Shown: positions 21,099 to 32,820, counted from the first letter of the stretch. The stretch is 64,000 nucleotides of DNA from Agarophyton chilense (GCA_030374765.1 JARGXX010000021.1:124001-188000), one strand, 5' to 3'. Numbers and translations: made by a program. Notes: generated from the letters alone by a model not told the origin.

Positions 21099-21112
21099 CT
21101 GGGCCCATAACC
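21099..21112 (-). other. Primer-binding site, copy 2c
   Basis: CTGGGCCCATAACC, as in the other Copia copies, directly adjoins the LTR. Confidence 0.75.
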
Positions 21113-21784
21113 TCACAACGTGAGCGCAGGTTAGGTAAAGAAAAAAGAAGAAGAGGGGGAAAGACGAGAAGAAGAGAAAAATAAAAGAAGAGAAACAAAG
21201 GAAGGTAGTCAGCCTTCACAATTTACTTCGATCGTTGGCGACCGTCATTGAAACCTATATCTACCTCGCACGCAGTTCCGCCGCCGGTGCTGACCGTCGG
21301 CGGGTCACCCACGTCTCACACCTTGCCACTGTGCGACGAGGAGTTGCGCGCCAAAACAATTTCAAACATGAAGCATATCAAATAAAAACTCAAAAAATCA
21401 TCCAAAGTGGTGCGCCAGTGCCAACCACCCCGCGCAGCCCAGATTCGGCTGTTACGGCCAAACCCCGTATCCAGCCCACATTCGCACATTCTCTCCAACT
21501 GCATAGCCCGTGCTCATTCAGCGCTCTCGTCCAATCAAATCGCTCCACTTGGGCCGAAGCCCCAACACGCCCCATTAGAACCAGACCACTTGTCCATACC
21601 ACGTTGCATGAGGGCATTTGCAGTAGCCAATCAGATGGCCGTTTCACGTTGAGATTGAGATGAGGCGCATATGCGTTTTTCCGCGGAGGGTGCCCAAAAG
21701 TGCCCATGCTTAAATCCACTTTTTGTTTTCCACTATTTCCAACACTCCAAAGGGCTTGGGGGCACAGACGACCAAACCTCAACA
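21113..21784 (-). repeat. Copia-2 LTR (5' LTR of copy 2c)
   Basis: This 672-bp LTR ends CTCAACA at 21784. Partial U3 copies follow directly. Confidence 0.88.
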
Positions 21785-22255
21785 CATTCAGCGCTCTCGT
21801 CCAATCAAATCGCTCCACTTGGGCCGAAGCCCCAACACGCCCCATTAGAACCAGACCACTTGTCCATACCACGTTGCATGAGGGCAATTGCAGTAGCCAA
21901 TCAGATGGCCATTTCACGTTGAGATTGAGATGAGGCGCATATACGTTTTTCCGCGGAGGGTGCCCAAAAGTGCCCATGCTTAAAATCACCTTTTGTTTTC
22001 CACTATTTCCAACACTCCAAAGGGCTTGGGGGCAGAGTCGACCAAACCTCAACACTCCACTTGGGCTGAAGCCCCAACACGCCCCATTAGAACCAGAACA
22101 CTTGTCCACAACACGTTGCATGAGGCCATTTGCAGTAGCCAATCAAAAGGTCGTTTCACGTTGAGATTGAGATGAGGCGCATATGCGTTTTTCCACGGAG
22201 GGTGTACAAAAGTGCCCATGCTTAAATCCACTTTTGGTTTCCCACTATTTCCAAG
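21785..22255 (-). repeat. Two extra partial Copia-2 U3 copies in tandem
   Basis: 21785-22054 (270 bp) repeats the U3 end of the LTR from CATTCAGCG to CTCAACA. 22055 to about 22255 repeats a shorter part starting at CTCCACTTGGG. Both carry the CCAAT and palindrome module. Because the first unit is 90 codons long, the minus strand stays open over both (21390-22142), which I take as a by-product. Confidence 0.85.
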
Positions 22256-22279
22256 CTTTCCAGGAGGTCGGAGTGGCTG

Positions 22280-22779
22280 TCGACCTAAATACTCAATAGG
22301 CCGGTGACACTTCCTCTCGCAAATCCACCTGTGGATTTTTGTTCATGATGTGTGGTGCTCCGGTGTCTTGAAGCTCTCGCCCACAGGAAGTGGTTGCGCT
22401 GTCCAGTTTTGAAGCTGAGTATGTGAGTCTGTGCACTGGGACGAAGGAGGCGATCTGGCTGAGGCGACTGTGGAATGGCATCGACAACGCAAGTGGTCTT
22501 CAAGTGGACAAGTCCGTAAAGCTCTTGGTAGAACCCACGACTGTGTTTGTCGACAATCAGGGTTCCATAGACATCGCCCGGAACGGAGTTGTAAACAAGC
22601 GAACCAAGCATGTTGACATTCGCTTTCACTTCCCGCGAGAGGCTGTACAGGACAAGTCCATTGAGTTGCAGTACTGTCCCATCGGGAACATGGTTGCCGA
22701 CATGCTGACCAAAGCACTTGGGCGTGTAAAGCGGGAGAAGTTTCGAAGTGAGAGTGGCTTGATGCCCCTAGACCTCTGA
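22280..22779 (+). pseudogene. Copia-3 RNase H, C-terminal fragment of pol
   Basis: The + strand encodes the end of a Copia pol: GDTSSRKSTCGFLFMM, then a stop where Trp is expected in VSW, then PQEVVALSSFEAEYVSL, VDNQGSIDIARN and VADMLTKAL up to the TGA at 22779. It is related to Copia-1 but clearly diverged. It keeps the RNase H stretch that Copia-1 has lost, which makes it the reference for the Copia-1 deletion. Everything upstream is replaced by Copia-2 U3 sequence at about 22255. Confidence 0.82.
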
Positions 22780-22799
22780 AGTCAGTGACAGAGGGGGGT

Positions 22800-23483
22800 T
22801 GTTGGTGCAAGTGCCTATGCTGTCACTGAGAACCAAATGTGCAGGAGAGCATGGGCTGGTTTGGAGGGTGCCTCTGGAAAAGTGCATATGCGTATTAGCC
22901 GGACCTCAACGTGAACTCGTGCTGGGATTGGCTACTACAAATATGCCCCTGCAATGTGGTGTGTACAAGTGGTATGGCACTAATGGGATTTTCTGGAGTA
23001 CACGTGTGTACGTGGCCTACTCGTACTATTTGTGCACGCTGTTCAGGATGCCAAGCTGGTGTACTATGTACACGTCTCACAAGGTGTAGCGAATGTACTT
23101 GGAGAAGAGCGTGTCATGTGTATTACAGAAGACTTGGTGTACTGTGGGAAGGTGAACGTGTATGGAGGCGGATTGCAAGAAGCGCGTGCTGGCATATTGA
23201 ATTTGTGCACACGTCAGTGTAATGATGTGCTGTGCACTGTTTTATTGCTTTGTTGTGTGCTGCAATGAACTTTGGCTAGGGTTAATGTCGTGCTTGAATA
23301 TGATTGGCGGTATTGGGTGTCCCTGCTTTGTAGTCTAGGGTTTACTCTGGGCTGTCGTCTAGTTGGCTGACGTTTTTGAGTTGTATATAAGTGAGAGATT
23401 GAGCGCCTCCAAGTAAATCCGAGCTAGAGCTGGCGAACTTTCCTTTCATACCTCAACCCTTTCCTTCAGCCTTTCCCTTTCCA
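22800..23483 (+). repeat. Copia-3 3' LTR (last three bases missing)
   Basis: The LTR follows a purine tract (GAGGGGGG) after pol, starts TGTTGG, and is alignable along its length with the Copia-1 LTR. It carries the shared module (GCATATGCG near 22887, ATTGGC CCAAT box near 22926) and a TATATAAG box near 23384. It should end ATCCAACA but stops at TTTCCA, where another LTR fragment begins. Confidence 0.85.
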
Positions 23484-23728
23484 TCATGCTTTATGTTTGA
23501 AATTGTTTTGGCGCGCAACTCTTCGTCGCACGGTGGCAAGATGTGAGACGTGGGTGACCCGCCGACAGTCAGCACCGCCGGCCGAACTGCGTACAAGGTA
23601 GTTATAGTTGTCAATGACTGTCGCCGACGACCAAAGTAAATTGTCAAGGCTGACTACCTTCCTTTGTTTCTCTTCTTTTATTTTTCTCTTGTTCTCGTTT
23701 TTTTCCCTTCTTCTTCCTTTTCCTTTAC
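23484..23728 (+). repeat. Copia-2-like LTR fragment, opposite orientation
   Basis: This is the reverse complement of the purine-rich half of the Copia-2 LTR, noticeably diverged from the copies at 5.8-21.8 kb. It is fused to Copia-3 on the left and a Copia-2-like pol on the right, so this is a rearrangement scar. Confidence 0.8.
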
Positions 23729-24886
23729 ACATGGTGCACTTGGTAACTCCTCGAACACTATGCTTTTCAAGTCGTCACATAGCTTCTTGTGCCATGCTAA
23801 GTGTGCCTGCTTCAGCACGTATATGGCTTTGCGCAGTTTGAAGCATCGAGAAGGGACTCCAGGTATACCTGGAGGAGACATAATCCACACATCCTCCTCC
23901 ATTTCAGCATTGGGAAACGCCGTTTTCACATCTACTTGTGAGACATGCATGTGCAGGCACAGCGTGATGTACAGGAAAATGCAAACCATTGTGAATGAAA
24001 CAACTGGAGCATAGCTTTCCATGTAGTTTTCACCATACGTTTGGTGGTTTCCACCAGCAACCACTCGAGCCTTGAAACGTTCCACTGCCCCTTCCGCATT
24101 GCGTTTGACACGAAAGACCACATGACTCGGTAGTGGTTGAGAAACGGGAGAGTTATCAGGCTTCCACGTTCCTTTTGTCTCTAGTGATGAGAACTCCTCA
24201 TCAATTGCAGCCTGCCATAGATTACGCTCCTCCACGCTGGCAGAAATTTCCTCCTTTAGGGCGCGTTCGTCGCTAGTCGTTACTATTATATGCTAAGTAC
24301 ACTGAGCAGATCCAGCCATGAACCACCTTCGCGGTGCACGACGTGTGCGAGAAGGGTAACGGGGTTCCGTACTAGAGTTATGAGGAGCTCCTGATTGATT
24401 TGGGAACACTTCCTCACTACTTCCGGAGCCTACCACGTCGTCTTCATCATCCGCAGAGTGAGACTGGGGCTGAGTCACCGCCGGTGTGGAAGTACCTTCT
24501 TTCTGGAAAAGTGCTTCGTCTACAATGCCGTCGATTGAGACTGCATCGGATGCATCAGCCATGGTGTAATCAGAGCCGACGTCACCGCCGTAACCATCGT
24601 CCGACCTAAATTCATGTTTCATGTTATGAATAACAGACAGCGCGGCGGGAATCCGAGATTCATCAAAAGTAACATGCCAAGACTCAACAATGCGTGGAGT
24701 ACCATCGTTATCCGTAACAAGTACCTTATACACACCATGCTCAAGAGTCTCCAAGTCCACTCCCTCAAGTGCACAAGACTCGAACTTGGATAAATTTGGA
24801 GTCTTCAGCACAAATGCCATGCATCCAAACAGACACACATGTTGAAGTGATGGCCGGGGGCCAGTGACCAGAATGATGGAGGTAGA
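23729..24886 (-). pseudogene. Copia-2-like pol fragment (linker and N-terminal RT)
   Basis: The minus strand reads the integrase C-terminal region (FESCALEGVDLETLEHGVYKVL), the acidic linker (YPSRTRRAPRRWFMAGS, then a stop near 24293) and RT from WQAAIDEEFSSLE through DVKTAFPNAEMEEDVW to LKQAHLAWHKKLCDDL. It goes about 30 residues further into RT than copy 2c. It shows a related full-length lineage existed, but this copy ends before YVDD at the LTR fragment. Confidence 0.85.
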
Positions 24887-25091
24887 TGTTGGCTGTTGAC
24901 CCTGTGCCGTCACTGAAAACCAAAAGTGCAGGGGAGCATGGGCTGTTTTGGAGGGTACCTCAGGAAAAGCGCATATGCGTGTCAATCGGATCTCAACGTG
25001 AACTCGGGCTGTGATTGGCTACTGCAAATGTGCACATGCAATGTAGTGTGTACAAGTGGTATGGCACTATTGGGTTTGTCGATGGGACACG
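24887..25091 (+). repeat. Copia-1 LTR fragment, first 205 bp
   Basis: It starts TGTTGGCTG and ends inside U3 at CACGTG, directly against an LTR in the opposite orientation. The two form an inverted repeat around a spacer of about 490 bp. Confidence 0.85.
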
Positions 25092-25781
25092 TGTGTTGGA
25101 TAGGGAAAGGCTGAAGGAAAGGTTGAGGGAATGAAAAGGAAGTTCGCCAGCTCTGGCTTGGATTTACTTGGAGGCGCTCAAACTTTCACTTATATACTAC
25201 TTCAAAACGTCAGCTGTCTAGACTCCAACCCAAAGTAAACCCTAGACTACAAAGCAGGGACACTCAATACTACCAATCATATTCAAGCAGGACATTTACC
25301 CTAGTCAATGTTCATTGCAGCGCACAACAAGGCAATATGACAGTGCACAGCCCATAATTACACTGACGTGTGAACAAATTCAATATGCCAGCCCACACTA
25401 CTTGCATTCCGCCTCCATACACATTCACGTTCCAGCACAGTACACCAAGTCTCCTGTAATACACATGACACGCTCTTCTCCAAGTACATTCGTTACACCT
25501 TGTGAGACGTGTACATACTACACCAGCTGGACATCCTGAACAGCGTGCACAGTAGTACAAGTAGATGACGTACACACGTGCCCCACAGACAAACCCAATA
25601 GTGCCATACCACTTGTACACACCACATTGCATGTGCCCATTTGCAGTAGCCAATCACAGCCCGAGTTCACGTTGAGATCCGACTGACACGCATATGCGCT
25701 TTTCCAGAGGCACCCTCCAAAACAGCCCATGCTCCCCTGCACTTTTGGTTTTCAGTGACAGCACAGGGTCAACAGCCAACA
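25092..25781 (-). repeat. Full-length Copia-1 LTR without its internal region
   Basis: This 690-bp LTR is bounded by TGTTGG and CCAACA. The flanks (ACACG left, CAATT right) do not match, so it is not a clean solo LTR with target duplication. It ends exactly where element C begins. Confidence 0.88.
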
Positions 25782-28700
25782 CAATTTGGTCCATTCTAAG
25801 CTGCTCCCGTTTGGCTGGCACACGTTCGTTCAGGCAATGAAGACCCCCAGGATTACCGCTGCATCACTTAGACCAGTGGAAATTAAAGGGATACTACCAC
25901 TTTACCTCCTGGTAGGAAAATTCAAAGTCTGCACGTGGTTCTTTGTATGTCCTAACTGGGGCGCTGACGCAATCCTAGGGGCCTCATTCATTGATCGATA
26001 CATTAAGGGCATTCATCCAGGCCTTCGGAAAGTCGCATTAAATCGCGCATCTTCCATCTCCATGACTGGCTCCTCCCCAGAGCCAGAAGCTAACTGCAAA
26101 CGAGAGATTATCTCCGAAAACACGAAGTTCAATAAGGTTCGCTTTTCGAAGGCCATAATGATACCCCCGATGGCCCAAATCGCTGTATCGGTCCTTTCCC
26201 AGTCCTTAGGTCTCGTAACGATTCAGATCCACCCGAAAACGGTCCTGAAGCACCTTACCTTAATGGCCAATGGGTTAATGGACATCCACCCCAGCAGGCT
26301 CTTCTTGGTCACAATAAGCAACTTCAGAGATAAACCCGTGCGGTTACCTAAAGGTACAGTGATTGGTATCACTTTACCCGCCCCCGTGGCCATCATGGAG
26401 GCCCAAATGGATAACCTTGCGACGCCAACTCCGACGAGGACGTCCACTCTTGGGAGGGGGCGGTCGCCATCGGCGAGGAATTCGAATCCTATAGGCCCCA
26501 GGTACTTGATCTCCTCAGGGAATACCAGGCCATGTGAACAGGTAGATTGGAAAAAATCAGAGCCACTACACACCTCATTAAACATCAGGATGATGCTTGA
26601 CCACAGTTCCAGCACCCATACCGTACAGGACTTAAGTATAGGTAAATTGTCACTGATCAGATGGACAAGATGCCCAAGGCTCAAGTCATAGAGCCAGTGC
26701 CTCCAAACCAATCCAAATGGGAAAGTCCCCTGGTCCTCGTGGAGAAAAAAGATGGCTCCGTCAGGTTCTGTGTCGACCACAGGAAGCTGAACGCAGTAAC
26801 CAAGAGGGACTCATACCCGATAGCCCGTATGGATAACTGTCTAGATTCCTTAGGTGGAGCTGCCTTATTTACCACACTGGACGCTATCTCCGGATATTGG
26901 CAAATTTCTTTGGCCGAAGATGCAAGAGTCAAATGTAAATTTGACCTGGCCTATTTAGATGAAGTAATCGTCTTCTAACGTACCGTTAAGGAACACATTC
27001 GACATGTGAAGACGATACTAAAAAACCTACATGACCCTGGAGTATCACTGAAACTCCACAAATGCGCCTTCTTCCAGGCCTCGGTGGATTATCTCGGTCA
27101 CTTTGCCCTCCCAGGAAAGCTAAAGGTAGCCACACGGACCACAGATGCGATTCGCCAGGCTAAACCTCCCTGAATCCACACGGAACTACGATCCTTCGTG
27201 GGCATGTGCAATATTTACAGACGTTTCGTCCAAGGGTTTGCTAAAATCTCCGCCCCTCGCAACGCAATGATGAAGAAGGGAACACCTTCGGAGTTTAAGG
27301 CCCCTACCGAGGACCAGTACCAGGTATTTCAAACCCTAAAGGACAAATTGCTGAACCCACCTATACTGGCTTTACCAAAACTCAATAGGCCCTTTGCCCT
27401 GGACACAGACGCTTCTGATGCCCAAGTGAGATGTGCACTGCTACAAGAACAGGAGTCACCGAAGGACTATTGAAGAAGTGGATACTGGAGCTTATCGCTC
27501 ACCAGCGCGGAGCGGAAGTACAGTACCACCGAAAAGGAATGTATAGCCATCGTATGGTCCGTACTGGCACTCCATCCATACCTCGAGAGAACTGGGTTCC
27601 CCATTAGGACAGAACACGAGTCACTCAGCTGGTTACTCAATATTACCGATGCATCAAGTCGCCTCGATCGTTGGCGCCTTAGGGTGTCAGAGTATGACTA
27701 CGATATAATCCATAGGCAGGGCGTGAAGCACCAAACAGCAGATTCCCTTTCACGAATCATTACCAACGGAACTGATGACACGTCATTGGACGACCTCATT
27801 CCTACCCCCTTCACAGATGATGGACCTCAGGGCCATATGGAAACGAATTACATAATGGGTTGTGTCAAAGTGGATGATCCTGAGGTAAATGAGAATGAAG
27901 TCTACCTATTGGACTGGGAGACAGTACTGCCCAATCCGACACCACCTCAGGTTAACGCGATAGCCCCAGAAGAAAAAGAGCTCCTCCCTATAACTATTGA
28001 GAAACTCCTACAGGCGCAGGTCGAAGACGAGCACTGCAGAGAAACAGGCCAATTAGTAGGAATCCCTGGATGCTTATTCGACTACGACCCATTGAGACTA
28101 TTGTGTCGGCGCTCTCAACTCAAAGGCACCCTCCAACGGATAGAACCAAGGTCACTGAGGGAGCGATTCCTATGCCTCTCCCATTTCTCTCGCTTGGCTG
28201 GTCATCCTGGAGGCCGACAAATGTACCGGACCCTAAGGAAGTTATTCTACTGGCCACTAATGGCGCAGGACCTATAGCAAACCGCTCGGAACTGTACTTC
28301 GTGCGCACAAATTTTAGAGTCTCGCGCCAACAATCAGGCCTAATTGAAACTTTTCCCCGCCATAGGTTCGGTGGAATTTGTCGCATAAGATATACTTGGA
28401 CCTTTGCCTAAGTGGTCCCATGGGAAATGGTTTGTCTTGGTAATAACCGATAGGTTTACCAAACTTACCTGAACCCTACCTCTAGGAAAGACAACAGCCA
28501 CGGATGTCGCCATAGCATTCTTGTCCCACTGGGTATAACCCTATGGCATGCCACTCTATCTCCTTACGTATATTAACAGCCAGTTTGTATCCAAAATATT
28601 TTCTCACGTTTGTTCTACCTTAGATATCAAACATGTAACCACCACGGCATACCACCTGCAAACCAATGGCCAAGGCGTACGCTTCAACCGTACCTTTCTG

Positions 28701-29838
28701 GATCGATTGGAACACTAATTATCGGAGAACAAATTCGACTGGGACGACTACGTTGAGCCACGGTTTATGCCTACAACATACACGCTTCCAAGGGGACAAC
28801 ACCTTTCGATTTAACGCTGACGAGATCGCCACCGCCTATAGCTGTTGAACTACAGGAGTCTATCATACCCCAGGACATAACCAAAGGGATGAATCCTACC
28901 TGGGCGAAGCGCTACTTGCACCAATGCATCGGCCGCATTATCCAATCGAGTAGAGCTGTACTGACCAAAGCCCAACGGCGCTACAAGGTGAATTTCGAAA
29001 AAGCCGTCTGGAACACACCTACCTTTGGGAAAAGAGAATTGGTTTACGTGGACCGGCCACCGAAGGACACAGATGACTCGAGGACACTACGCGGAAGCTC
29101 TTACCTTGTTCTTCGAGACTATAAAAATTCCTTAAGACCAATAAACCCATCATTACGTTACTAATTGACAGCCTACAGGACACCATATCTATTGGTCGGC
29201 TGACACGGGCCCCCAGCTCCCCCGAATCCCCAAAGTTCCAGTCCCCTGGCCCAACGGAATCACTACGACCTCAGGTCGATGTTCAAGTTCCCAAAACCCC
29301 TAAGGCAGATTCCATAGACCCGACTAGCCCCATGGACCCGATGGTCAATGCCAATGACGATGACCCATCTCTTCCAATCGACTCCGATGGATTCGTCCCT
29401 CTGGACCACACTCTCCTTCCGGAGAATGAACAACATTCGGAATACATGATTGGCCGCATCATCTCCGTTGGTAAGGGAGAAGATGGATCAATGCGCTATC
29501 GCGACCGTTGGTTCGGCTACACCCCTGAGGAAGACACTTGGCAAGAGCCTCAACCATTCCGGATATTTTTGTCGCCCGCTACTTGCTCAAAATCGGCAGC
29601 AACGATCGCAGCTTTCAGAAGGGGGTAACCATTGGCTCGAATAATACCAAAACGCCTCCCGAACCGCCTCCCGACACGAAAGTTCGCCGTAGCGCCCGCA
29701 TCAGGGAACAAAGTCAGTCCTCAGTCAAACCCTGAGGAAGACCTGAGACGCTCTCAAGGTTCAGACGCCGTCCCGAGGCACGCTCGTTTGAGGAATACAG
29801 GAGCAACTTTGGAAAAGCACAAGCATTACTTTATTTGA
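25782..29838 (+). pseudogene. Element C pol (protease-RT-RNase H-integrase-chromodomain), degenerate
   Basis: The order is that of a Gypsy pol. Protease end: DAILGASFIDRYIKGIHP near 25965. RT: SPLVLVEKKDGSVRFCVDHRKLNAV near 26730, and LDAISGYWQISL. A deletion of about 50 codons fuses AEDARVK to AYLDEVIVF, with YLDE in place of the catalytic YLDD, followed by TAA at 26978. RNase H: ALDTDASDAQVRCALLQ near 27400, with TGA at 27473. Integrase zinc finger: HFSRLAGHPGGRQMYRTLRKLFYWP near 28190. The integrase core is scrambled by many stops (28270-28880). Chromodomain-like: YMIGRIISVGKGEDGSMRYRDRWFGY near 29440. Confidence 0.85.
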
Positions 29839-30148
29839 CTAACTACCAGAGGCCTAAGGGCCCTTGCCATGACCTCAAGGTTCGCGGAAGCGCTCCGAAC
29901 ACCCACAGTATTCACTGAGGCGGCGCAGGAGTAACTCTGTCGTTCTCATTGGAACCTGTAGGAGCGAAAACGGGACTAGGGTCAACCCAGGAGCCTACTG
30001 TACCAATAGAACCGGCCCCAGCGAGCCAAGCACGCTTCTTCGGCGGAGATTCACCTGAGCAACTATTTTCACCCTCAGAAGCCTCCTAGTAGCTCATATT
30101 TAGATCATACTGTGCATTAAAGTCGGCAGGAACCCTCTCGGGCATCAT

Positions 30149-32192
30149 TTATGCATTCTGCTGCAGGAGAATGACCATAGCGGTCTTCAGATCCTGATCC
30201 TGTTGGACCACTGCAGCGTAGCGCGCCGAGCGACTCGCGCAGGAGCAAGCTTCCCTCAGGACTGTCGAAATGTCCATCGAGGCTGTAATGACAACGGTAC
30301 AGCAGACATGACGGAGCTCCACGGCTGTAGCCGTGACCGAAGCGGGAAAATGCGGCAACGGAGAGGACGGAGGGATATCGATGCCCACAGTTGACGTTTG
30401 AGCCATCGCATCACCTACAGAGCTTTCAGCTTCGACAGTAACCTCGCCAGCAGGGATGTCAACTTGGGCGACGGGCGGCTCGTTTGAGAGTTTATCCTGA
30501 GGAGCAGAGCCGGAGGAGCTGGAGGAAGGGTAGCGATCGGCAACACAACAGCGGACTCGACCTGAAGATTGACGCCCTCCACCGGTAGAACAAAGGGATT
30601 TTCACCAAAGGATTCTCCATCGGACATACCAGCAGGAACCAATGGCGTGGCTTCCAAGTCAGGCTCGAAACACAGGGAATCGAAACCAATGGCCTTCGGG
30701 TAATAATCAGGCACATGACGCCTCGGAATGTCCGATGTATGATTCCTCAAAGGCTTGGCGGAAAGGCACGAGTGTCATCCCGACCCTGTGGGTGTAGCGG
30801 AATGGGGTTGAACGAGTCGGTATCGTGGTCGTACCAAAGGAACCCGAGAGTCTTGCTTCACTCCACCAGTAGGAAATGATCCAAAAGAGACTCGGCCTCC
30901 TTGACGGCAAACTGGGTCCCACGGAAGATATTATGGATGCCAAGGTTCCTTAAGAAATGGATCATGATGTCCGGGAGCGGGATTAGACGACCTCGAGGAC
31001 CGGGTATGCTTTTGTCGTGGCCTACACTCCAATCATCCGAACGGACATTACCACGGACTCGGTACTTCGCGGTATCCAGAAAGACCTTAAGGGACATCAC
31101 GCTGAACTCAACGAAGAGTACCTGCCAGGACAACCAAGACCATCGGTCATTGTCATCGCCCATGAGTTGTGACGAATGATATGCCACTACGGACGGCGTG
31201 GAAACCCAAAAGAGCAGCGGGATACGTCAGTACAGGGCACATTTGTTCTCATCCACGTGGGGAAGCGAGAGATATAACGGAGGACGTTTGTCTGCGCTCA
31301 TGTCGTGAGACTCTAACTGGTGCCAACAGAAGAAGAACCCCAGGGATTAACGCAAACGACCATCGGGCTCATGCATCTCGTTCCAATAGACCCTATTGAA
31401 CATCCAAAAGAGGCGGTCATACGGCGGTCGGAAGCACATGAGCGCCAAGAGGTTGTGACCGGCCGGAGGAAATCTCACATGAGGCGAGATGAAGTCCGCG
31501 TATTGGTCCGAAAGGAGTTTGTTTACCCTGAACTGGTACTCGGCTTCCTCCTCACAGCAAACGTACGGCATGCCCGCTTGGATGAGGGTGCGACAGCGCG
31601 TCGCCGAACGCAGATCCACAGGACAATGCAACCAACGGTTATACCACGAGACGCTGCGCGCGTTTTTACTGCCCCTACGGAAACAGAGGATCTTAGCGAA
31701 CCTCCGAGCGTCAAGATACATATGATAGAACCTCTGGTATTCTTCCACAGAGGTCCGCAGAATGGCATGACGCGCTGCCCGCGGATTTCGTCGGATGGTA
31801 TGGTCATAGCGGTCCCCGGGGCACTCATCACTTGGTATCCCGAGGAGCTCCCCGCTTGGTTGTTGGAAGCCATTGTACCACTTCCCACAGGCTGGTTCGC
31901 CGGGAAATGGATAGGAAAACTGACGGAAGCAAAAAAGTCCGGAGGGAGAATGGCGTATCCCACGGGCTTTTAAGGCGAGTCCGGCACCGCGCGCGACCAA
32001 TGGAAGAGTACCACGATGGGAGGTTGAGATCATGGAATTGACCCGAGCGCACTGACAGACGTAAACCACGGCGGACGAAGCGTGTAGGGTGGCCAATGAA
32101 AAAGTGGAGACCAAGGAAGGCCCCAATGACCGCCAGGGGAGAATAAGCCAAGGGAGCGTCTCGCCAACGCGCCACGAGGCAAACGCCGGCAA
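30149..32192 (-). pseudogene. Antisense accessory gene of element C (unknown function), broken
   Basis: The minus strand between the end of pol and the presumed 3' LTR carries long frames at 32192-31347 (281 codons), 31187-30858, 30750-30415 and 30406-30149, with stops and frame changes between them. They do not resemble gag, pol or a known envelope to me. Two stretches resemble the + strand gene of element B (53153-55780) in the same order: MPYVCCEEEAEYQFRVNKLL against LPYVRIEPELDYYRRLL, and GRLIPLPDI..NLGIHNIF..VKEAESLL against GRIFFIPPR..GYENIV..VKDLDSYL. The start is unknown because the first frame opens without an ATG. Confidence 0.55.
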
Positions 32193-32791
32193 TGCACATA
32201 TGGCCAGTGCTCCCGGCGCGCTTGAGTTTCAGTCCTTAACGAAAATTTATTGCCACCCCGGCGCCAATGGTCAGCTCACACTTCCTCGTACCCCCGCATG
32301 TGATGACGACGCGACGTCCCGTCGCGCCCAATGGAAATGGGAGTAACTGAGCGCTCACGTCCCCTGGGTCAATCATGAGTCAGTCTGGACTTCGCCGTGA
32401 CAGTCGAATCCTAAGAAGGGAGATATTTGAAGGAGCAACGATAACGATTGAGTTCTATAAGCCACCGGAGCCTGAGTTATACTACAGACGCCACGTGGAC
32501 TGAACGACCTCAGCTGGACTCATTTAGATAATTATTTTAAATTAATTAGTGTAATAGATTAACAATTCAGTGCCAGGGAGATCCCAGCGCCTCGCCATTG
32601 CTATTTACTCGGCTCGAGTGACGCGTCTCCCTTAGAGTAAGGTAGGAACCGTTTGGATACTAAATTACCCCATTTGGTACATTAGTTCCACCAATTGGTC
32701 TTCAAGCCATCTTTTCCGTAGCTTCGACCTGTAGGACTACGCAGTAAACGCCAGCCCAATACACCAGGTACTCTGGGAGTTCCGCCGTCAA

Positions 32792-32820
32792 GGATACGAA
32801 CCTTAGGACCCGCTCTACCA
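32792..32820 (-). other. tRNA-like box A and box B without anticodon arm
   Basis: The minus strand reads TGGTAGAGCGG (box A-like), seven bases, then GGTTCGTATCC (box B-like). The spacing is far too short for a tRNA gene, so this could be a tRNA relic, a SINE-like promoter or chance. Confidence 0.3.

Larger units (their letters stand above)
25782..32430 (+). mobile_element. Gypsy element C, decayed chromovirus with antisense gene
   Basis: This Ty3/Gypsy element lacks its 5' LTR and gag, cut by the Copia-1 LTR at 25781. It retains protease, RT, RNase H, integrase and a chromodomain on the + strand (25782-29838), then a gene region read on the minus strand (30149-32192). A purine-rich AAGAAGGGAGATA near 32415 may be the polypurine tract, which would place the 3' LTR start just after it. 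I cannot prove that boundary because the 5' LTR is missing. Confidence 0.72.

Noticed and set aside
21390-22142. 250-codon minus-strand frame with an internal duplication, and similar frames at 15915-16484 and 16626-17024
   Set aside because: They lie in LTR U3 sequence. The openness and duplication follow the 270-bp tandem U3 units, and the conserved residues mirror conserved DNA in the shared enhancer module.
25092-25781. Solo LTR with target duplication
   Set aside because: The flanking five bases differ (ACACG, CAATT), so it is a rearranged LTR rather than a clean solo LTR.
31320-31973. 217-codon + strand frame in element C
   Set aside because: It is the shadow of the minus-strand antisense gene, which has the similarity to element B.
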